Shown here: in pieces, positions 6,904 through 14,012 of the stretch | Position numbering within the stretch: the first letter of the stretch is position 1 | Layout of the letters: every line of letters starts with the position of its first letter | Origin: Actinomycetota bacterium | GTDB lineage: Bacteria; Actinomycetota; Actinomycetes; S36-B12; UBA5976 | Assembly (NCBI GenBank): GCA_009918865.1 | Contig: RGCY01000010.1 | Coordinates: 1-15,759 of the forward strand | DNA length: 15,759 nucleotides | Direction of reading: 5' to 3' | Position numbers and translations under genes: made by a program | Notes under the pieces: generated by a model | What the model was told of the DNA's origin: nothing | The model's database searches: none | Seen by the model: the letters and a program-made list of their open reading frames with translations, nothing else

Positions 6904-8325
6904 ATGCGACATGACCTCTTTATCGCTGGCGAGTGGATGAGCTCCGGCAGCAGATTTCCGGTCTTTGACCCGGCTACCGGCACGGTGCTCGCTGAAGTCG
7001 CTGACGGCAACGTGGACTCTGGGCGTGCAGCCGTGGATGCCGCGCACTCAGCGTTCGGTCCGTGGGCGGCCACCGCACCGCGGCAACGCGCTGAGATTTT
7101 GCGGCGAGCATTCGACATCATGGTTGCTGACGCAGAGACCTGTGCTCGCCTGATTGTGCTTGAAAACGGTAAGGCCTGGCGCGATGCGATGGCCGAGACG
7201 ATGTATGCCGCAGAATTTTTCCGATGGTTCTCAGAAGAAGCGTCCCGAATTGCAGGTGACTTCAGAGGCGCTCCTGCTGGAGACAAGACCATCATCACGG
7301 ACCACAAACCCATCGGGGTTGCGGTGTGCATCACGCCGTGGAACTTTCCTGCCGCAATGGCAACGCGAAAAATCGGTCCGGCACTTGCTGCAGGTTGCAC
7401 TGTGGTTCTCAAGCCAGCGGCGGAAACTCCGCTGACCGCATTGTGGATTGCGGACGTGTTGCAACGTGCTGGAGTGCCAGCAGGTGTTGTCAATGTGGTC
7501 ACCACGTCCACATCGAGTGCGGTCATCGGGCCAATGCTGCAAGATCCGCGGGTTCGAACACTGTCGTTCACCGGGTCCACATTCGTGGGGCAGATGCTGC
7601 TGCGACAAAGTGCAGACAGAGTGCTGCGCACATCAATGGAGTTGGGTGGGAACGCGCCGTTCTTGGTGTTGGAAGGCGCCGATGTTCAGGCAGCAGTGGC
7701 AGGGGCGATGATTGCAAAGATGCGCAACGGCGGTGCTGCCTGCACGGCGGCGAATCGCTTTTATGTGCACGAGTCATTAGCTCAAGACTTCACCGCGCAG
7801 TTCGCTGAGGCATTGTCGGCGTTGAACGTTGGTCCAGGCATCGAACAGAGCAATGATCTCGGCGCAATGGTGAGTGAGAAAGAGCGCGACAAAATTGTTG
7901 CGCTTGTTGAGTCTGCCACTAGTGCAGGAGTGACAGTGCAGCACACTGCCGCCGTGCCGACATCTGGTGCGTTTGTGAGTCCGATGGTTGTCACAGGTGT
8001 GCAACAGGGTTCAGTGCTCACGACTGAAGAAATTTTCGGTCCGGTTGCGCCCATTGTCACAGTTGCTTCAACCGAAGAGGCTGTGGCATATGCAAACGAC
8101 ACTGAGTATGGCTTGATTTCCTATGTCTACGCAGCCAACGCCGGGGAAGGTATCCGAGTTGGCCGACAGATGGAATCGGGAATGGTGGCGGTAAACCGTG
8201 GGGTTGCGTCTGACCCAGCAGCACCATTTGGCGGGATGAAACAGTCGGGATTAGGGCGTGAGGGTGGTTTCCACGGCATTCACGAGTTTCTCGAACCGCA
8301 GTATCTTGCTGTTGACCTGGGCTAA
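6904..8325 (+). CDS. gabD: NAD(P)-dependent aldehyde dehydrogenase, succinate-semialdehyde type
   Basis: This is a full-length ALDH of 473 residues from ATG 6904 (MRHDLFIAGEW). Catalytic residues are visible: Asn147 in ITPWNFP, Lys170 in VVLKPAAETPLTA, Glu246 in MELGGNAPF, and the nucleophile Cys280 in RNGGAACTAANRFYV. FTGSTFVGQ is the NAD(P)-loop region. The segment ELGGNAPF, the RNGG start of the cysteine motif and the ending PFGGMKQSGLGREGGFHGIHEFLE place it nearest the GabD succinate-semialdehyde dehydrogenases, which feed GABA carbon into succinate. The residues around the cysteine (AACTAAN in place of the usual QTCVCAN) depart from GabD, so another small aldehyde substrate is possible. 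GAGGG ten bases upstream supports ATG 6904; GTG 6880 and ATG 6895 are alternatives. No GABA transaminase gene is adjacent. Confidence 0.85.
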   Translation: MRHDLFIAGEWMSSGSRFPVFDPATGTVLAEVADGNVDSGRAAVDAAHSAFGPWAATAPRQRAEILRRAFDIMVADAETCARLIVLENGKAWRDAMAETMYAAEFFRWFSEEASRIAGDFRGAPAGDKTIITDHKPIGVAVCITPWNFPAAMATRKIGPALAAGCTVVLKPAAETPLTALWIADVLQRAGVPAGVVNVVTTSTSSAVIGPMLQDPRVRTLSFTGSTFVGQMLLRQSADRVLRTSMELGGNAPFLVLEGADVQAAVAGAMIAKMRNGGAACTAANRFYVHESLAQDFTAQFAEALSALNVGPGIEQSNDLGAMVSEKERDKIVALVESATSAGVTVQHTAAVPTSGAFVSPMVVTGVQQGSVLTTEEIFGPVAPIVTVASTEEAVAYANDTEYGLISYVYAANAGEGIRVGRQMESGMVAVNRGVASDPAAPFGGMKQSGLGREGGFHGIHEFLEPQYLAVDLG

Positions 8326-8370
8326 GACTCGGCTAAAACTGGTCTAAGCCGTGAAGTGTGGGGGGCGACG

Positions 8371-9285
8371 ATGAAAGTTTCGCGAGCGCAGCGATCCTTG
8401 CTCGCAAGCGTTTTTAGCGCTTTTCTTGCTGCTGCCCTTACAACCCCTGGTGCGGCTCACGCCGCAGATGCAAGAAAGCCCGCTCCGAAATCCGCTGCTT
8501 ACCGCGCCGCAGCGGCATTGCCTGTGCGTTCACCCGCTCCACATACCGGCTACTCAAGAGCCCAATTCGGCGTCGGTTGGACAGACACCGATCGCAATAG
8601 TTGTGGCACACGCGACGACATCCTGAGGAGAGATTTGCGCGGCATCACACTTTCTGGGGTATGTCGTGTGAACAGCGGCACGCTCACCGATCCTTACACC
8701 GGAGACACCGTGTTTTTCGTCAGAGGCGGCGCAAGTGAAGTGGACATTGATCATGTGGTCGCGTTGTCTAACGCTTGGGCTAGTGGAGCAGGGCGCTGGC
8801 CGTTTGCAAAGCGGGTTGCGCTAGCGAATGACCGTGTGAACCTGTTAGCGGTTGGTTCGTCTGTCAATCGGCAAAAAGGTGATGCTGATGCATCGCAATG
8901 GCTACCCCCATCACGTTCCTACTGGTGCGCGTACGTTGCAAGACAAGTTGAAGTCAAGCGCAAATACCGGCTTTCGGTCACCACGGCCGAACGGCGCACG
9001 ATGCTGCAGGTGCTGTCTAGATGCCCCAAACAAAAGTTGCCAACGCCAGGACCGCTACCCACGCTTGCCACTGGCTTTGCCACGCCGGTTTCGTCCGGGT
9101 CCAGCGCAGCATCTGGCTCATCATCAACTGCACATGGCTCACCCAGTGCAGGTGGTCTTGATCCACGCTTTCGCTCATGCAAAGCCGCTCTCGCCGCTGG
9201 CTATGGGCCGTATGTGAGCGGCAAAGATGCTGAATATTCGTGGTACCGCGACGGCGACTCAGATGGAGTCGCGTGCGAGCGGTGA
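8371..9285 (+). CDS. secreted HNH-type nuclease (DUF1524/GmrSD-C) with excalibur domain
   Basis: From ATG 8371, with a G-run (GGGGGG) five bases upstream as ribosome site, the product has 304 residues. It starts with a signal peptide: basic MKVSRAQR, a hydrophobic core, then PGAAHA before AD, with cleavage near residue 31. Residues about 55-220 form the nuclease domain: EVDIDHVVALSNAWASGA with the DH pair at 127-128, then LANDRVNLLAVGSSVNRQKGD ending in the conserved Asn166 and Lys169, and WLPPS. This is the HNH beta-beta-metal pattern of DUF1524. A Ser/Thr/Gly/Pro-rich linker follows (about 222-262), then an excalibur calcium-binding module, FRSCKAALAAGYGP to YRDGDSDGVACER. It is probably an extracellular DNA-degrading enzyme, for nutrient uptake or competition. 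No immunity gene is seen beside it. The frame could also start at GTG 8356. Confidence 0.85.
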   Translation: MKVSRAQRSLLASVFSAFLAAALTTPGAAHAADARKPAPKSAAYRAAAALPVRSPAPHTGYSRAQFGVGWTDTDRNSCGTRDDILRRDLRGITLSGVCRVNSGTLTDPYTGDTVFFVRGGASEVDIDHVVALSNAWASGAGRWPFAKRVALANDRVNLLAVGSSVNRQKGDADASQWLPPSRSYWCAYVARQVEVKRKYRLSVTTAERRTMLQVLSRCPKQKLPTPGPLPTLATGFATPVSSGSSAASGSSSTAHGSPSAGGLDPRFRSCKAALAAGYGPYVSGKDAEYSWYRDGDSDGVACER

Positions 9286-9410
9286 GTCGAGTGTGCGTGG
9301 TGGCTGCTTGGTTCGCGACCGTAGACGTCACAGGCCGAGCCGTGGCCATGTCGACCATATCTGCATGCGTGAATGTCCTGGCGGACTCCAGTTCGGATGA
9401 TTGTGATGGC

Positions 9411-9770
9411 TTACGCCTTGGCTTGGTCTACTTCGCTGGCTAGTGCCACCGCTGCATCGAAGGATTCCGTTGCGATGAGAAGTCGTTCATATTTCTCATC
9501 GCGCAACCGAACAATCACTCCAGGCTTGCCGTGGTAGGCAATGCAGAAATCCCGTCCGTTTTTGAACCGCAGAGTGCCCAGCAGGAGCACGCGAGGAATA
9601 CCAGTGCCGGGAGCTCGGATGCCGCGCAGATGCGGCCATAGGTCATGTGCAGGATCTACTGCGACGACATGCGCCAGCGGCACTTCGATATCAGAGTGCA
9701 GTGTTTGGAGTTTCTCAGCGCGGCTGAGCAGCAACGTCAATGTGTCGCCGACAACGTGTAGGTGCGCCAC
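9411..9770 (-). CDS. small conserved-looking protein, possibly PH-like fold
   Basis: The product has 119 residues, no signal peptide and no membrane helix. The start GTG is well supported by AAGGGAG five bases upstream. The pattern is mainly beta-strand: MAHLHVVGDTLTLLLSRAEKL, then LAHVVAVDPAHDLW, a Gly/Pro-rich loop, RVLLLGTLRFKNGRDFCIAYHGKPGVIVRL, and a closing helix ATESFDAAVALASEV. Seven strands capped by one helix would suit a bacterial pleckstrin-homology-like domain, and the HGKPGVIVRL segment looks like a conserved surface motif. That reading is inference only; I do not recognise a named family. It faces the nuclease gene across a 125-base convergent gap and lies downstream of rmuC in the same direction, separated by 144 bases, so it is probably transcribed on its own. 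Confidence 0.7.
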   Translation of the reverse strand: MAHLHVVGDTLTLLLSRAEKLQTLHSDIEVPLAHVVAVDPAHDLWPHLRGIRAPGTGIPRVLLLGTLRFKNGRDFCIAYHGKPGVIVRLRDEKYERLLIATESFDAAVALASEVDQAKA

Positions 9771-9914
9771 ATCGGCTCCCTTTGCCCTGTCCGAGCCGTG
9801 ACCCGGATGTGTGGAAGAAACTGACCCAACCCCCTAGGCAAGTCTCCCGGAGTAGCGCCCTGCCGGCTAGGTCGGGATGACCGATTTGTCAGAGTTTCAA
9901 GCCGAACTCGCGAC

Positions 9915-11117
9915 CTACCCCTGCGACTGAGATGAGTTCCCTTCTTCCGACTCGGGTTGAGTAGGGAACTCCAACACCTGCGGAGAGCGAACTTCTCGCA
10001 CCTGGGTATCCACTGGTCCAACTTCAGCCATGTCGCTTGCTGCAGTCAGACCAAGCGTGCGCATCTCTCGTGCCGCAGGCACAACTCGCTGGTCGAAACT
10101 GCCCACCATTTCGTTGAAGGAGTTCACGGTGGTTTTAAGCCCCGAACCGACTTTGGCGATGAGCGTGCCAAGGCGCACAAGCCGCTCAAGCATTTTGCTG
10201 CCTTCATCCTGAATCTTGAGCGCGTTCTTGGCGAACTCATGCTTCTGCCATGTGTGATGCAATGTCTTAAGTAACGGCATCAACGTGACCGGAGTCGCAA
10301 CTCCAACTTTGAGTTTGTAAATGTCTTCCAGCAATGCTGGGTTTGTTGTGAGTGCGCTGGAAAGCAGAACTTCAACAGGCAGAAAGGCAAGCACGAATTC
10401 AACTGTGTCAGCGTCTTTGGCGTAGTCGCGCTTTGCCAACGCTTTGCAGTGGTCAAGCAGTGTTTTTGCATGAGCCCGGAGCAACTCATCAATGCGAGAC
10501 GGTTCGGTCTCTTGCTGCGCTGCCATGTAATCAGTAAGTGGGAACTTTGAGTCAATGATGATACGACCGCCGTTGGGCAGCAGTAGGACACAGTCGGGGC
10601 GGCCACTTCCATCATTGGTTGTCGACTGCAGCGTGTAATGAACATTTTCTACGAGCCCAGCAAACTCGAGAATCCGCTCAAGTTGCATCTCGCCCCACTG
10701 ACCACGCACTTGGCTGTTGGTCATGACCGCAGAAATGGCTTGTGTTGTGGAAGTGAGTTTGTCCGTTCCCTCCCTGAGTTGGTCGATGCGTTGCCGTAGT
10801 TCTTCATCGGCTTGTGCACGATCTGCGGCCGCGCGTGATGACTGCTGCGACATCGTTTCAACTTGCTGTTGCAAAGGTTTGAACAACGCATCCACGCGCT
10901 CCGCAGCAAGTTGGTTGTTGCGCAACTCAGCAATCTGTGCGTTAAGCCCCTCGACTTGGGCGTCTAAGGTCTCCACCCGCCCTTGGGCATGCGCGAGGTC
11001 GATGGCGGGTACTAGTCCGGTGGTGTCAGTAGGGGTCGTTGTGCCAGTGCGGCGGCCGATGAGCCAACCGGCTGCGCCACCGATGATGAATGCGAGCAAA
11101 ACCAGTGCGGATTCCAT
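9915..11117 (-). CDS. rmuC: DNA recombination protein RmuC
   Basis: RmuC limits recombination at inverted repeats and belongs to the PD-(D/E)XK nuclease fold group. The 400-residue protein has an N-terminal membrane anchor (ALVLLAFIIGGAAGWLIG, residues 4-21). A long coiled coil follows at about 45-130, rich in Q, E and R (DAQVEGLNAQIAELRNNQ). The conserved core covers about 135-345: VRGQWGEMQLERILEFAGL, RPDCVLLLPNGGRIIIDSKFPL with the nuclease-fold D and DSK residues, VEFVLAFLPVEVLLSSAL, TPVTLMPLLKTL and a final helix pair ending FDQRVVPAAREM. The tail is acidic and polar. Length and order fit the actinobacterial family. The gene stands alone, divergent from higBA. Confidence 0.92.
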   Translation of the reverse strand: MESALVLLAFIIGGAAGWLIGRRTGTTTPTDTTGLVPAIDLAHAQGRVETLDAQVEGLNAQIAELRNNQLAAERVDALFKPLQQQVETMSQQSSRAAADRAQADEELRQRIDQLREGTDKLTSTTQAISAVMTNSQVRGQWGEMQLERILEFAGLVENVHYTLQSTTNDGSGRPDCVLLLPNGGRIIIDSKFPLTDYMAAQQETEPSRIDELLRAHAKTLLDHCKALAKRDYAKDADTVEFVLAFLPVEVLLSSALTTNPALLEDIYKLKVGVATPVTLMPLLKTLHHTWQKHEFAKNALKIQDEGSKMLERLVRLGTLIAKVGSGLKTTVNSFNEMVGSFDQRVVPAAREMRTLGLTAASDMAEVGPVDTQVREVRSPQVLEFPTQPESEEGNSSQSQG

Positions 11118-11191
11118 GGCGCAAGCATGCTCTGCCGGTCAGACATTGCCTAGTTGGCGGCCCAGTCGGCATGACATTGGAAGAGCCAGTC

Positions 11192-11219
11192 TTGATGTGT
11201 GGCGGCGGTGCCCTAGTGT
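11192..11219 (+). promoter_or_regulatory. probable higBA promoter
   Basis: TTGATG at 11192-11197 and TAGTGT at 11214-11219 are separated by 16 bases and resemble -35 and -10 hexamers. The -10 overlaps the left end of the palindrome, as expected for autorepression. A second TANNNT box, TACACT at 11232-11237, lies six bases before the higB GTG and could give a leaderless message instead. Confidence 0.45.
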
Positions 11220-11237
11220 ATCGCTTAGCGATACACT
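11215..11237. promoter_or_regulatory. palindromic operator of higBA
   Basis: This is a perfect inverted repeat with 10-base arms, AGTGTATCGC and GCGATACACT, around a three-base centre (TTA). It lies directly upstream of the toxin start and over the predicted -10. HigA antitoxins bind such sites as dimers to repress their own operon. As RNA it could also form a hairpin, but it lacks a following T-run of terminator type. Confidence 0.7.
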
Positions 11238-11243
11238 CTTTTC

Positions 11244-11522
11244 GTGATCGTGAGCTTTCGACACAAAGGACTCCAGGATCTTTACGAAAGGGACTCAACC
11301 AAAGGTGTGCAGGCGGCGCACGCCCCCAAACTGCGCAGAATCCTCTCGGCTCTAGATGTCGCACAAAGTCCACTCGACTTGGAAATCCCAGGATTTCGAA
11401 CCCATGAACTCCGGGGCAGGCTCCGTGGGCACTGGGCGATTTGGGTGAACGGGAATTGGCGAGTGACATTCAGATTCATTGACTCTGATGTGGAACTTGT
11501 CGACTATCAGGATTATCACTGA
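11244..11522 (+). CDS. higB: HigB-type RelE-superfamily mRNA interferase toxin
   Basis: The 92-residue product has the family pattern: N-terminal MIVSFRHKGLQDLYERDSTKG, then APKLRRILSALDVAQSPLDLEIPGFRTHELRG, and the basic C-terminal sheet GHWAIWVNGNWRVTFRFIDSDVELVDYQDYH. HigB toxins cut mRNA on the ribosome using basic and polar residues of this region; the WAIWVNGNWRVTF strand pair is diagnostic. The order is toxin first, antitoxin second, as in higBA, opposite to most toxin-antitoxin operons. The GTG start follows the operator by six bases and has no ribosome site, so it may be read from a leaderless message, which would keep toxin synthesis low compared with the strongly initiated antitoxin. 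Confidence 0.9.
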   Translation: MIVSFRHKGLQDLYERDSTKGVQAAHAPKLRRILSALDVAQSPLDLEIPGFRTHELRGRLRGHWAIWVNGNWRVTFRFIDSDVELVDYQDYH

Positions 11523-11524
11523 TG

Positions 11525-11531
11525 AAGGAGG
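11525..11531 (+). promoter_or_regulatory. strong ribosome binding site of higA
   Basis: AAGGAGG ends five bases before ATG 11537. It is the strongest Shine-Dalgarno noticed in the window and decides the start of the antitoxin in favour of 11537 over 11522. It would give the antitoxin more translation than the toxin, which lacks such a site. Confidence 0.8.
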
Positions 11532-11536
11532 TAAGC

Positions 11537-11821
11537 ATGAAAAACCCCGTGCATCCTGGTGCGATTTTGCGTGAGGATGTGATTCGCGAACTTGGTTTGT
11601 CTGTCGCAGAGACTGCGAAGCGACTTGGTGTATCCCGCGTCACACTCAGTCGCGTTGTCAACGAACATTCCAGCATCTCTGCAAATCTCGCACTGCGACT
11701 TGAGGCAGCGGGGGTCGGCACAGCACGAGCATGGTTAGCGCTGCAGACGGCTCGTGACATTGCGGCAGAACGAGCGGGTGGGCTACCCAAGGTCACGCCG
11801 CTTGACACGCTCGCGTCTTAG
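11537..11821 (+). CDS. higA: HigA-type antitoxin, XRE helix-turn-helix
   Basis: From ATG 11537 the protein has 94 residues and opens MKNPVHPGAILREDVIRELG, the HigA/VapI signature. A Cro/C1-type helix-turn-helix follows at about residues 22-70 (SVAETAKRLGVSRVTLSRVVNEHSSISANLALRLEAAG), then a C-terminal helix (ARAWLALQTARDIAAE) that in relatives contacts the toxin. It neutralises HigB and represses the operon through the upstream palindrome. An ATG at 11522 overlapping the toxin stop (TGATG) is in frame. The ATG at 11537 is preferred because a near-perfect AAGGAGG lies five bases before it and because the product then begins like other HigA proteins. Confidence 0.9.
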   Translation: MKNPVHPGAILREDVIRELGLSVAETAKRLGVSRVTLSRVVNEHSSISANLALRLEAAGVGTARAWLALQTARDIAAERAGGLPKVTPLDTLAS

Positions 11822-11826
11822 TGAGT

Positions 11827-11902
11827 TGGTGGCCCCGGCAGGAATCGAACCTGCGGCACATGGTTTAGGAAACCACTGCTCTATCCCCTGAGCTACGGAG
11901 CC
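11827..11902 (-). tRNA. tRNA-Arg (anticodon CCT)
   Basis: On the minus strand a full 76-base cloverleaf is present with the CCA end encoded. The acceptor arms GGCTCCG and CGGGGCC pair fully with one G-U; the D-arm is GCTC/GAGC. The anticodon stem GTGGT/ACCAT encloses the loop TTCCTAA, with anticodon CCT reading AGG. The T-arm is GCAGG TTCGATT CCTGC. The discriminator base is A, as usual for tRNA-Arg. It lies six bases after the higA stop, on the opposite strand. Confidence 0.95.
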
Positions 11903-12046
11903 GACAGTGTGAATTTACACGGACAACTCTCGCAGGTATCGCGGCGAAGGTGCACCAGTGGGACCGCCGACTCAGCAGTGACTTAGCGCGGCGCTCGCAG
12001 CCACGCAAATGACCAGCACTTAGCGCTGCCTGTCCTGTGGGCGAAC

Positions 12047-13585
12047 CTACTCAGCAGCCGAATCTTTGCCGGTGAGTTGCGCCAGTGTGGCTGCAACTTC
12101 GTGGCGCCACCCAAGGTTGGTCCAAATCTGCGCAGCCATGGCGAGATCAGCAACCCCACTGCCCTTGACCAGCGCTTCGTTGATGAGTCCGCGAGTGCGA
12201 TGAATGCGTGCGAGCACATGTGCAGAGATAGGGGAATCTGTTGACACTCCAGCCAAAGCCATCGCGGCGCTCGCTGCGTCGCCGCGGTGCAACGACAATT
12301 CGGCGAGCCCACTTTGAAGGAGTGCATCGGTTTCAACTGTGCGGAATGCAGGTTGGTGACCATCTTTTTCGCTGCTGTGTTCCAAGAGCGATTCCGCGTC
12401 GTCGTGGCGCCCAGCATCAAGGTGCACCAGACCAAGTTCGATTGTGTATCTATCGACGAGCGCTTCATCGTCATGTTCTTCGCCCCAAGCGCGCGCCTGG
12501 CGACACAGCCGTTCACGGATGTCAACATCTCCGCGTGCAATCGCATCTGGGTAGAGGTCGTTAATGACGGCGTGAACTTCATGAGATGAACCCACAATGC
12601 GCACCGCCACCCACAGCGTTTCGAGAAGCTCAATGGCCTCGCGAGTACGACCAGCGCGTTGTAGGCACCACACTTGTTCGAGATCGCACCACAGCATGCG
12701 TTCATGGTCGCCAGCGTCACGAAGGTGTCCGCGCGCGGATTCGATGTGAGCGAACGCTTCGTCATACCGATCGCTGAGACGCAATGCGCCGGCGTAGCGG
12801 TAGTGCGCCACTCCAAGTGCTTCCGAACGTCCAATCGATTTGGCGAGATGCAAGTTCTCTTCGAGGTAAATCGCCGCGGTTTCGAAATCACCCTGGGCGT
12901 CGAAATGACGAGCAAGTTGGTCGTTTGCATCCATGACCTGACCAAGGTCCTTCGCCAACGCGAAATCCGACCGCGCGGCAAGCAGTTCATCGAGCACTTC
13001 TTGTGATGAATGGTCGAGTCGGTGCAAGACATGTGCAATGCGTTGATGTAGCGCGCCAGTTTCAGCAGGTAGGTCCCATTGCTCGATGAGGCCGAGTGAG
13101 CGGCGCAGACAATCAAGCGCGTCTGAAAGTTGTTCGGCGTCGATGTAAACCCCACCGAGTCGACCTAGCGCTTCCGCGAGTTCGGACTCTGGTCCATATG
13201 TTTCAAGGAGTTCGATGCCACGGAGGTAGTGCCCGATTGCGGCGCCGTGGTCTTCAAGTTGGCTGCGGCATGTGGCTGCCGCCAACAGCCCGTGGACTAA
13301 TCCGCTGGAGTTCCCGGCGTTTTCCCACTCGGAGACAGACTCTTCAGCGCAGACAACGGCCTGCTCCCAACGCTCATTCCGGGCAAGCCGAGAACCCAAG
13401 ACGTACAAGGTTTCCGCGCGGCGACTTCCTTCAGTGTGGGGAAGCACTTTCCAAAGCAGGTCTTCGCTGGCATCTTCAAGGTTGACAGATGATGGGTCAA
13501 AGCCTTCGGGAAGCGGATCGTTCATGCCATCGCGCGGATCAGAGCCGTCGTCACCTGGGCCGCCTGTGCCTGCTCCGCTCGCCAT
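12047..13585 (-). CDS. TPR-repeat protein of unknown role
   Basis: This is a 512-residue soluble protein, acidic overall, with no signal peptide or membrane helix. After a Gly/Asp/Pro-rich start it is helical throughout and made of repeated 34-residue-type helix pairs, for example RRAETLYVLGSRLARNERWEQAVVCAEESV, AEALGRLGGVYIDAEQLSDALDCLRRSLGL, GVAHYRYAGALRLSDRYDEAFAHIESA and ELGLVHLDAGRHDDAESLLEHSS. At least eight tetratricopeptide repeats can be picked out, so it is probably a scaffold for protein-protein contacts. No enzymatic domain is seen. The ATG is supported by AGGAGG four bases upstream. The gene stands alone downstream of the putative structured RNA on the same strand and could in principle be reached by read-through past that RNA's terminator. 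Confidence 0.8.
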   Translation of the reverse strand: MASGAGTGGPGDDGSDPRDGMNDPLPEGFDPSSVNLEDASEDLLWKVLPHTEGSRRAETLYVLGSRLARNERWEQAVVCAEESVSEWENAGNSSGLVHGLLAAATCRSQLEDHGAAIGHYLRGIELLETYGPESELAEALGRLGGVYIDAEQLSDALDCLRRSLGLIEQWDLPAETGALHQRIAHVLHRLDHSSQEVLDELLAARSDFALAKDLGQVMDANDQLARHFDAQGDFETAAIYLEENLHLAKSIGRSEALGVAHYRYAGALRLSDRYDEAFAHIESARGHLRDAGDHERMLWCDLEQVWCLQRAGRTREAIELLETLWVAVRIVGSSHEVHAVINDLYPDAIARGDVDIRERLCRQARAWGEEHDDEALVDRYTIELGLVHLDAGRHDDAESLLEHSSEKDGHQPAFRTVETDALLQSGLAELSLHRGDAASAAMALAGVSTDSPISAHVLARIHRTRGLINEALVKGSGVADLAMAAQIWTNLGWRHEVAATLAQLTGKDSAAE

Positions 13586-13713
13586 GACCCCTCCTGCTCT
13601 GTTGTGAGCCCCATCCTTGCACCGCTGTCAGACAGTCGTTGTGACAATGGCCGCTGCGACCGCTCTGTGTGTCGCGGCATGAATCCGAGGCTGACACGAG
13701 ATGCAGTGGCAGG

Positions 13714-13755
13714 ATAAAGAGAGAGACCCGCGGAGTATGAGTCCGCGGGTCTCTC
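13714..13755 (-). terminator. strong 14-bp terminator hairpin ending the putative ncRNA
   Basis: The perfect inverted repeat GAGAGACCCGCGGA and TCCGCGGGTCTCTC has a seven-base loop. On the minus strand it is followed by TCTTTAT, a modest U-tract; on the plus strand no T-run follows. The direction is therefore most likely leftward, ending a transcript that begins near 13950. It is the strongest simple hairpin noticed in the window. Confidence 0.75.
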
Positions 13756-13950
13756 GTGATTGTGGCGAGTTGACCGGCTGGTTTCCCAACCTTCCCGGTT
13801 CGACTTCCGGTCTGGCTCCTTGCGGGGCCGATCCACGTGCCTCAATCTGGCAGTTTCCCCATCCGCCCGCGTTGTCGTCCGCGTCCCGGTCTCTTGCGAG
13901 TCCGGCTGGGATGTTTCCCCTGCCCGTCGCCATTACTGGCGCCGTGGGAG
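13714..13950 (-). ncRNA. candidate structured non-coding RNA, about 235 nt, family not recognised
   Basis: No protein frame here looks real, yet the minus strand is dense in local pairing. Hairpins seen, 5' to 3': CGCCA-GTAA-TGGCG (13941-13928); GGC-A-GGG/CCC-A-GCC around GAAACAT (13924-13904); CCGG-A-CTC-GCAA-GAG-A-CCGG (13905-13886); GGCCCC-GCAA-GGAGCC (13829-13814); and GGTTGG-GAAA-CCAGCC (13791-13776). Four are capped by GNRA tetraloops. The motif GGGAAAC followed within three bases by CCAG or CAG occurs three times, at 13920, 13860 and 13787. A promoter-like sequence precedes it and a 14-bp terminator stem closes it. It did not match what I remember of tmRNA, RNase P RNA, SRP RNA, 6S RNA or cobalamin riboswitches. 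A riboswitch-type leader of the TPR gene is the main alternative to a free small RNA. Confidence 0.55.
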
Positions 13951-13981
13951 ATTTGTAATACATGTCACGAACTCTTGTAAA
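13951..13981 (-). promoter_or_regulatory. probable promoter of the structured RNA
   Basis: On the minus strand TTTACA (13981-13976) matches five of six bases of the -35 consensus. It is followed 15-18 bases later by TATTACAAAT, which holds imperfect -10 candidates. Transcription would start near 13945-13950, just before the first hairpin. The DnaA-box array lies directly upstream of its -35. Confidence 0.45.
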
Positions 13982-14012
13982 GCCCCAAATCCCAACATTT
14001 TCAAGGATTTTT

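Noticed and set aside
8326..8370. CGGCT/AGCCG inverted repeat after the aldehyde dehydrogenase as a terminator
   Set aside because: It has only a five-base stem with a long loop and no T-run.
9877..9930. Short plus-strand frame MTDLSEFQAELATYPCD
   Set aside because: It has seventeen codons with no clear ribosome site or context, and it runs into the 3' end of rmuC on the other strand.
13690..13800. Possible cobalamin riboswitch (GGGAAACC and GCCAC-like segments on the minus strand)
   Set aside because: The order and spacing of the core and the B12-box are wrong, and the neighbouring TPR gene is not a B12-linked gene.
13794..13812. T-arm-like CCGGTTCGACTTCCGG suggesting a plus-strand tRNA
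   Set aside because: The loop would have eight bases, the stem arms do not extend properly, and no acceptor, D-arm or anticodon arm fits around it.
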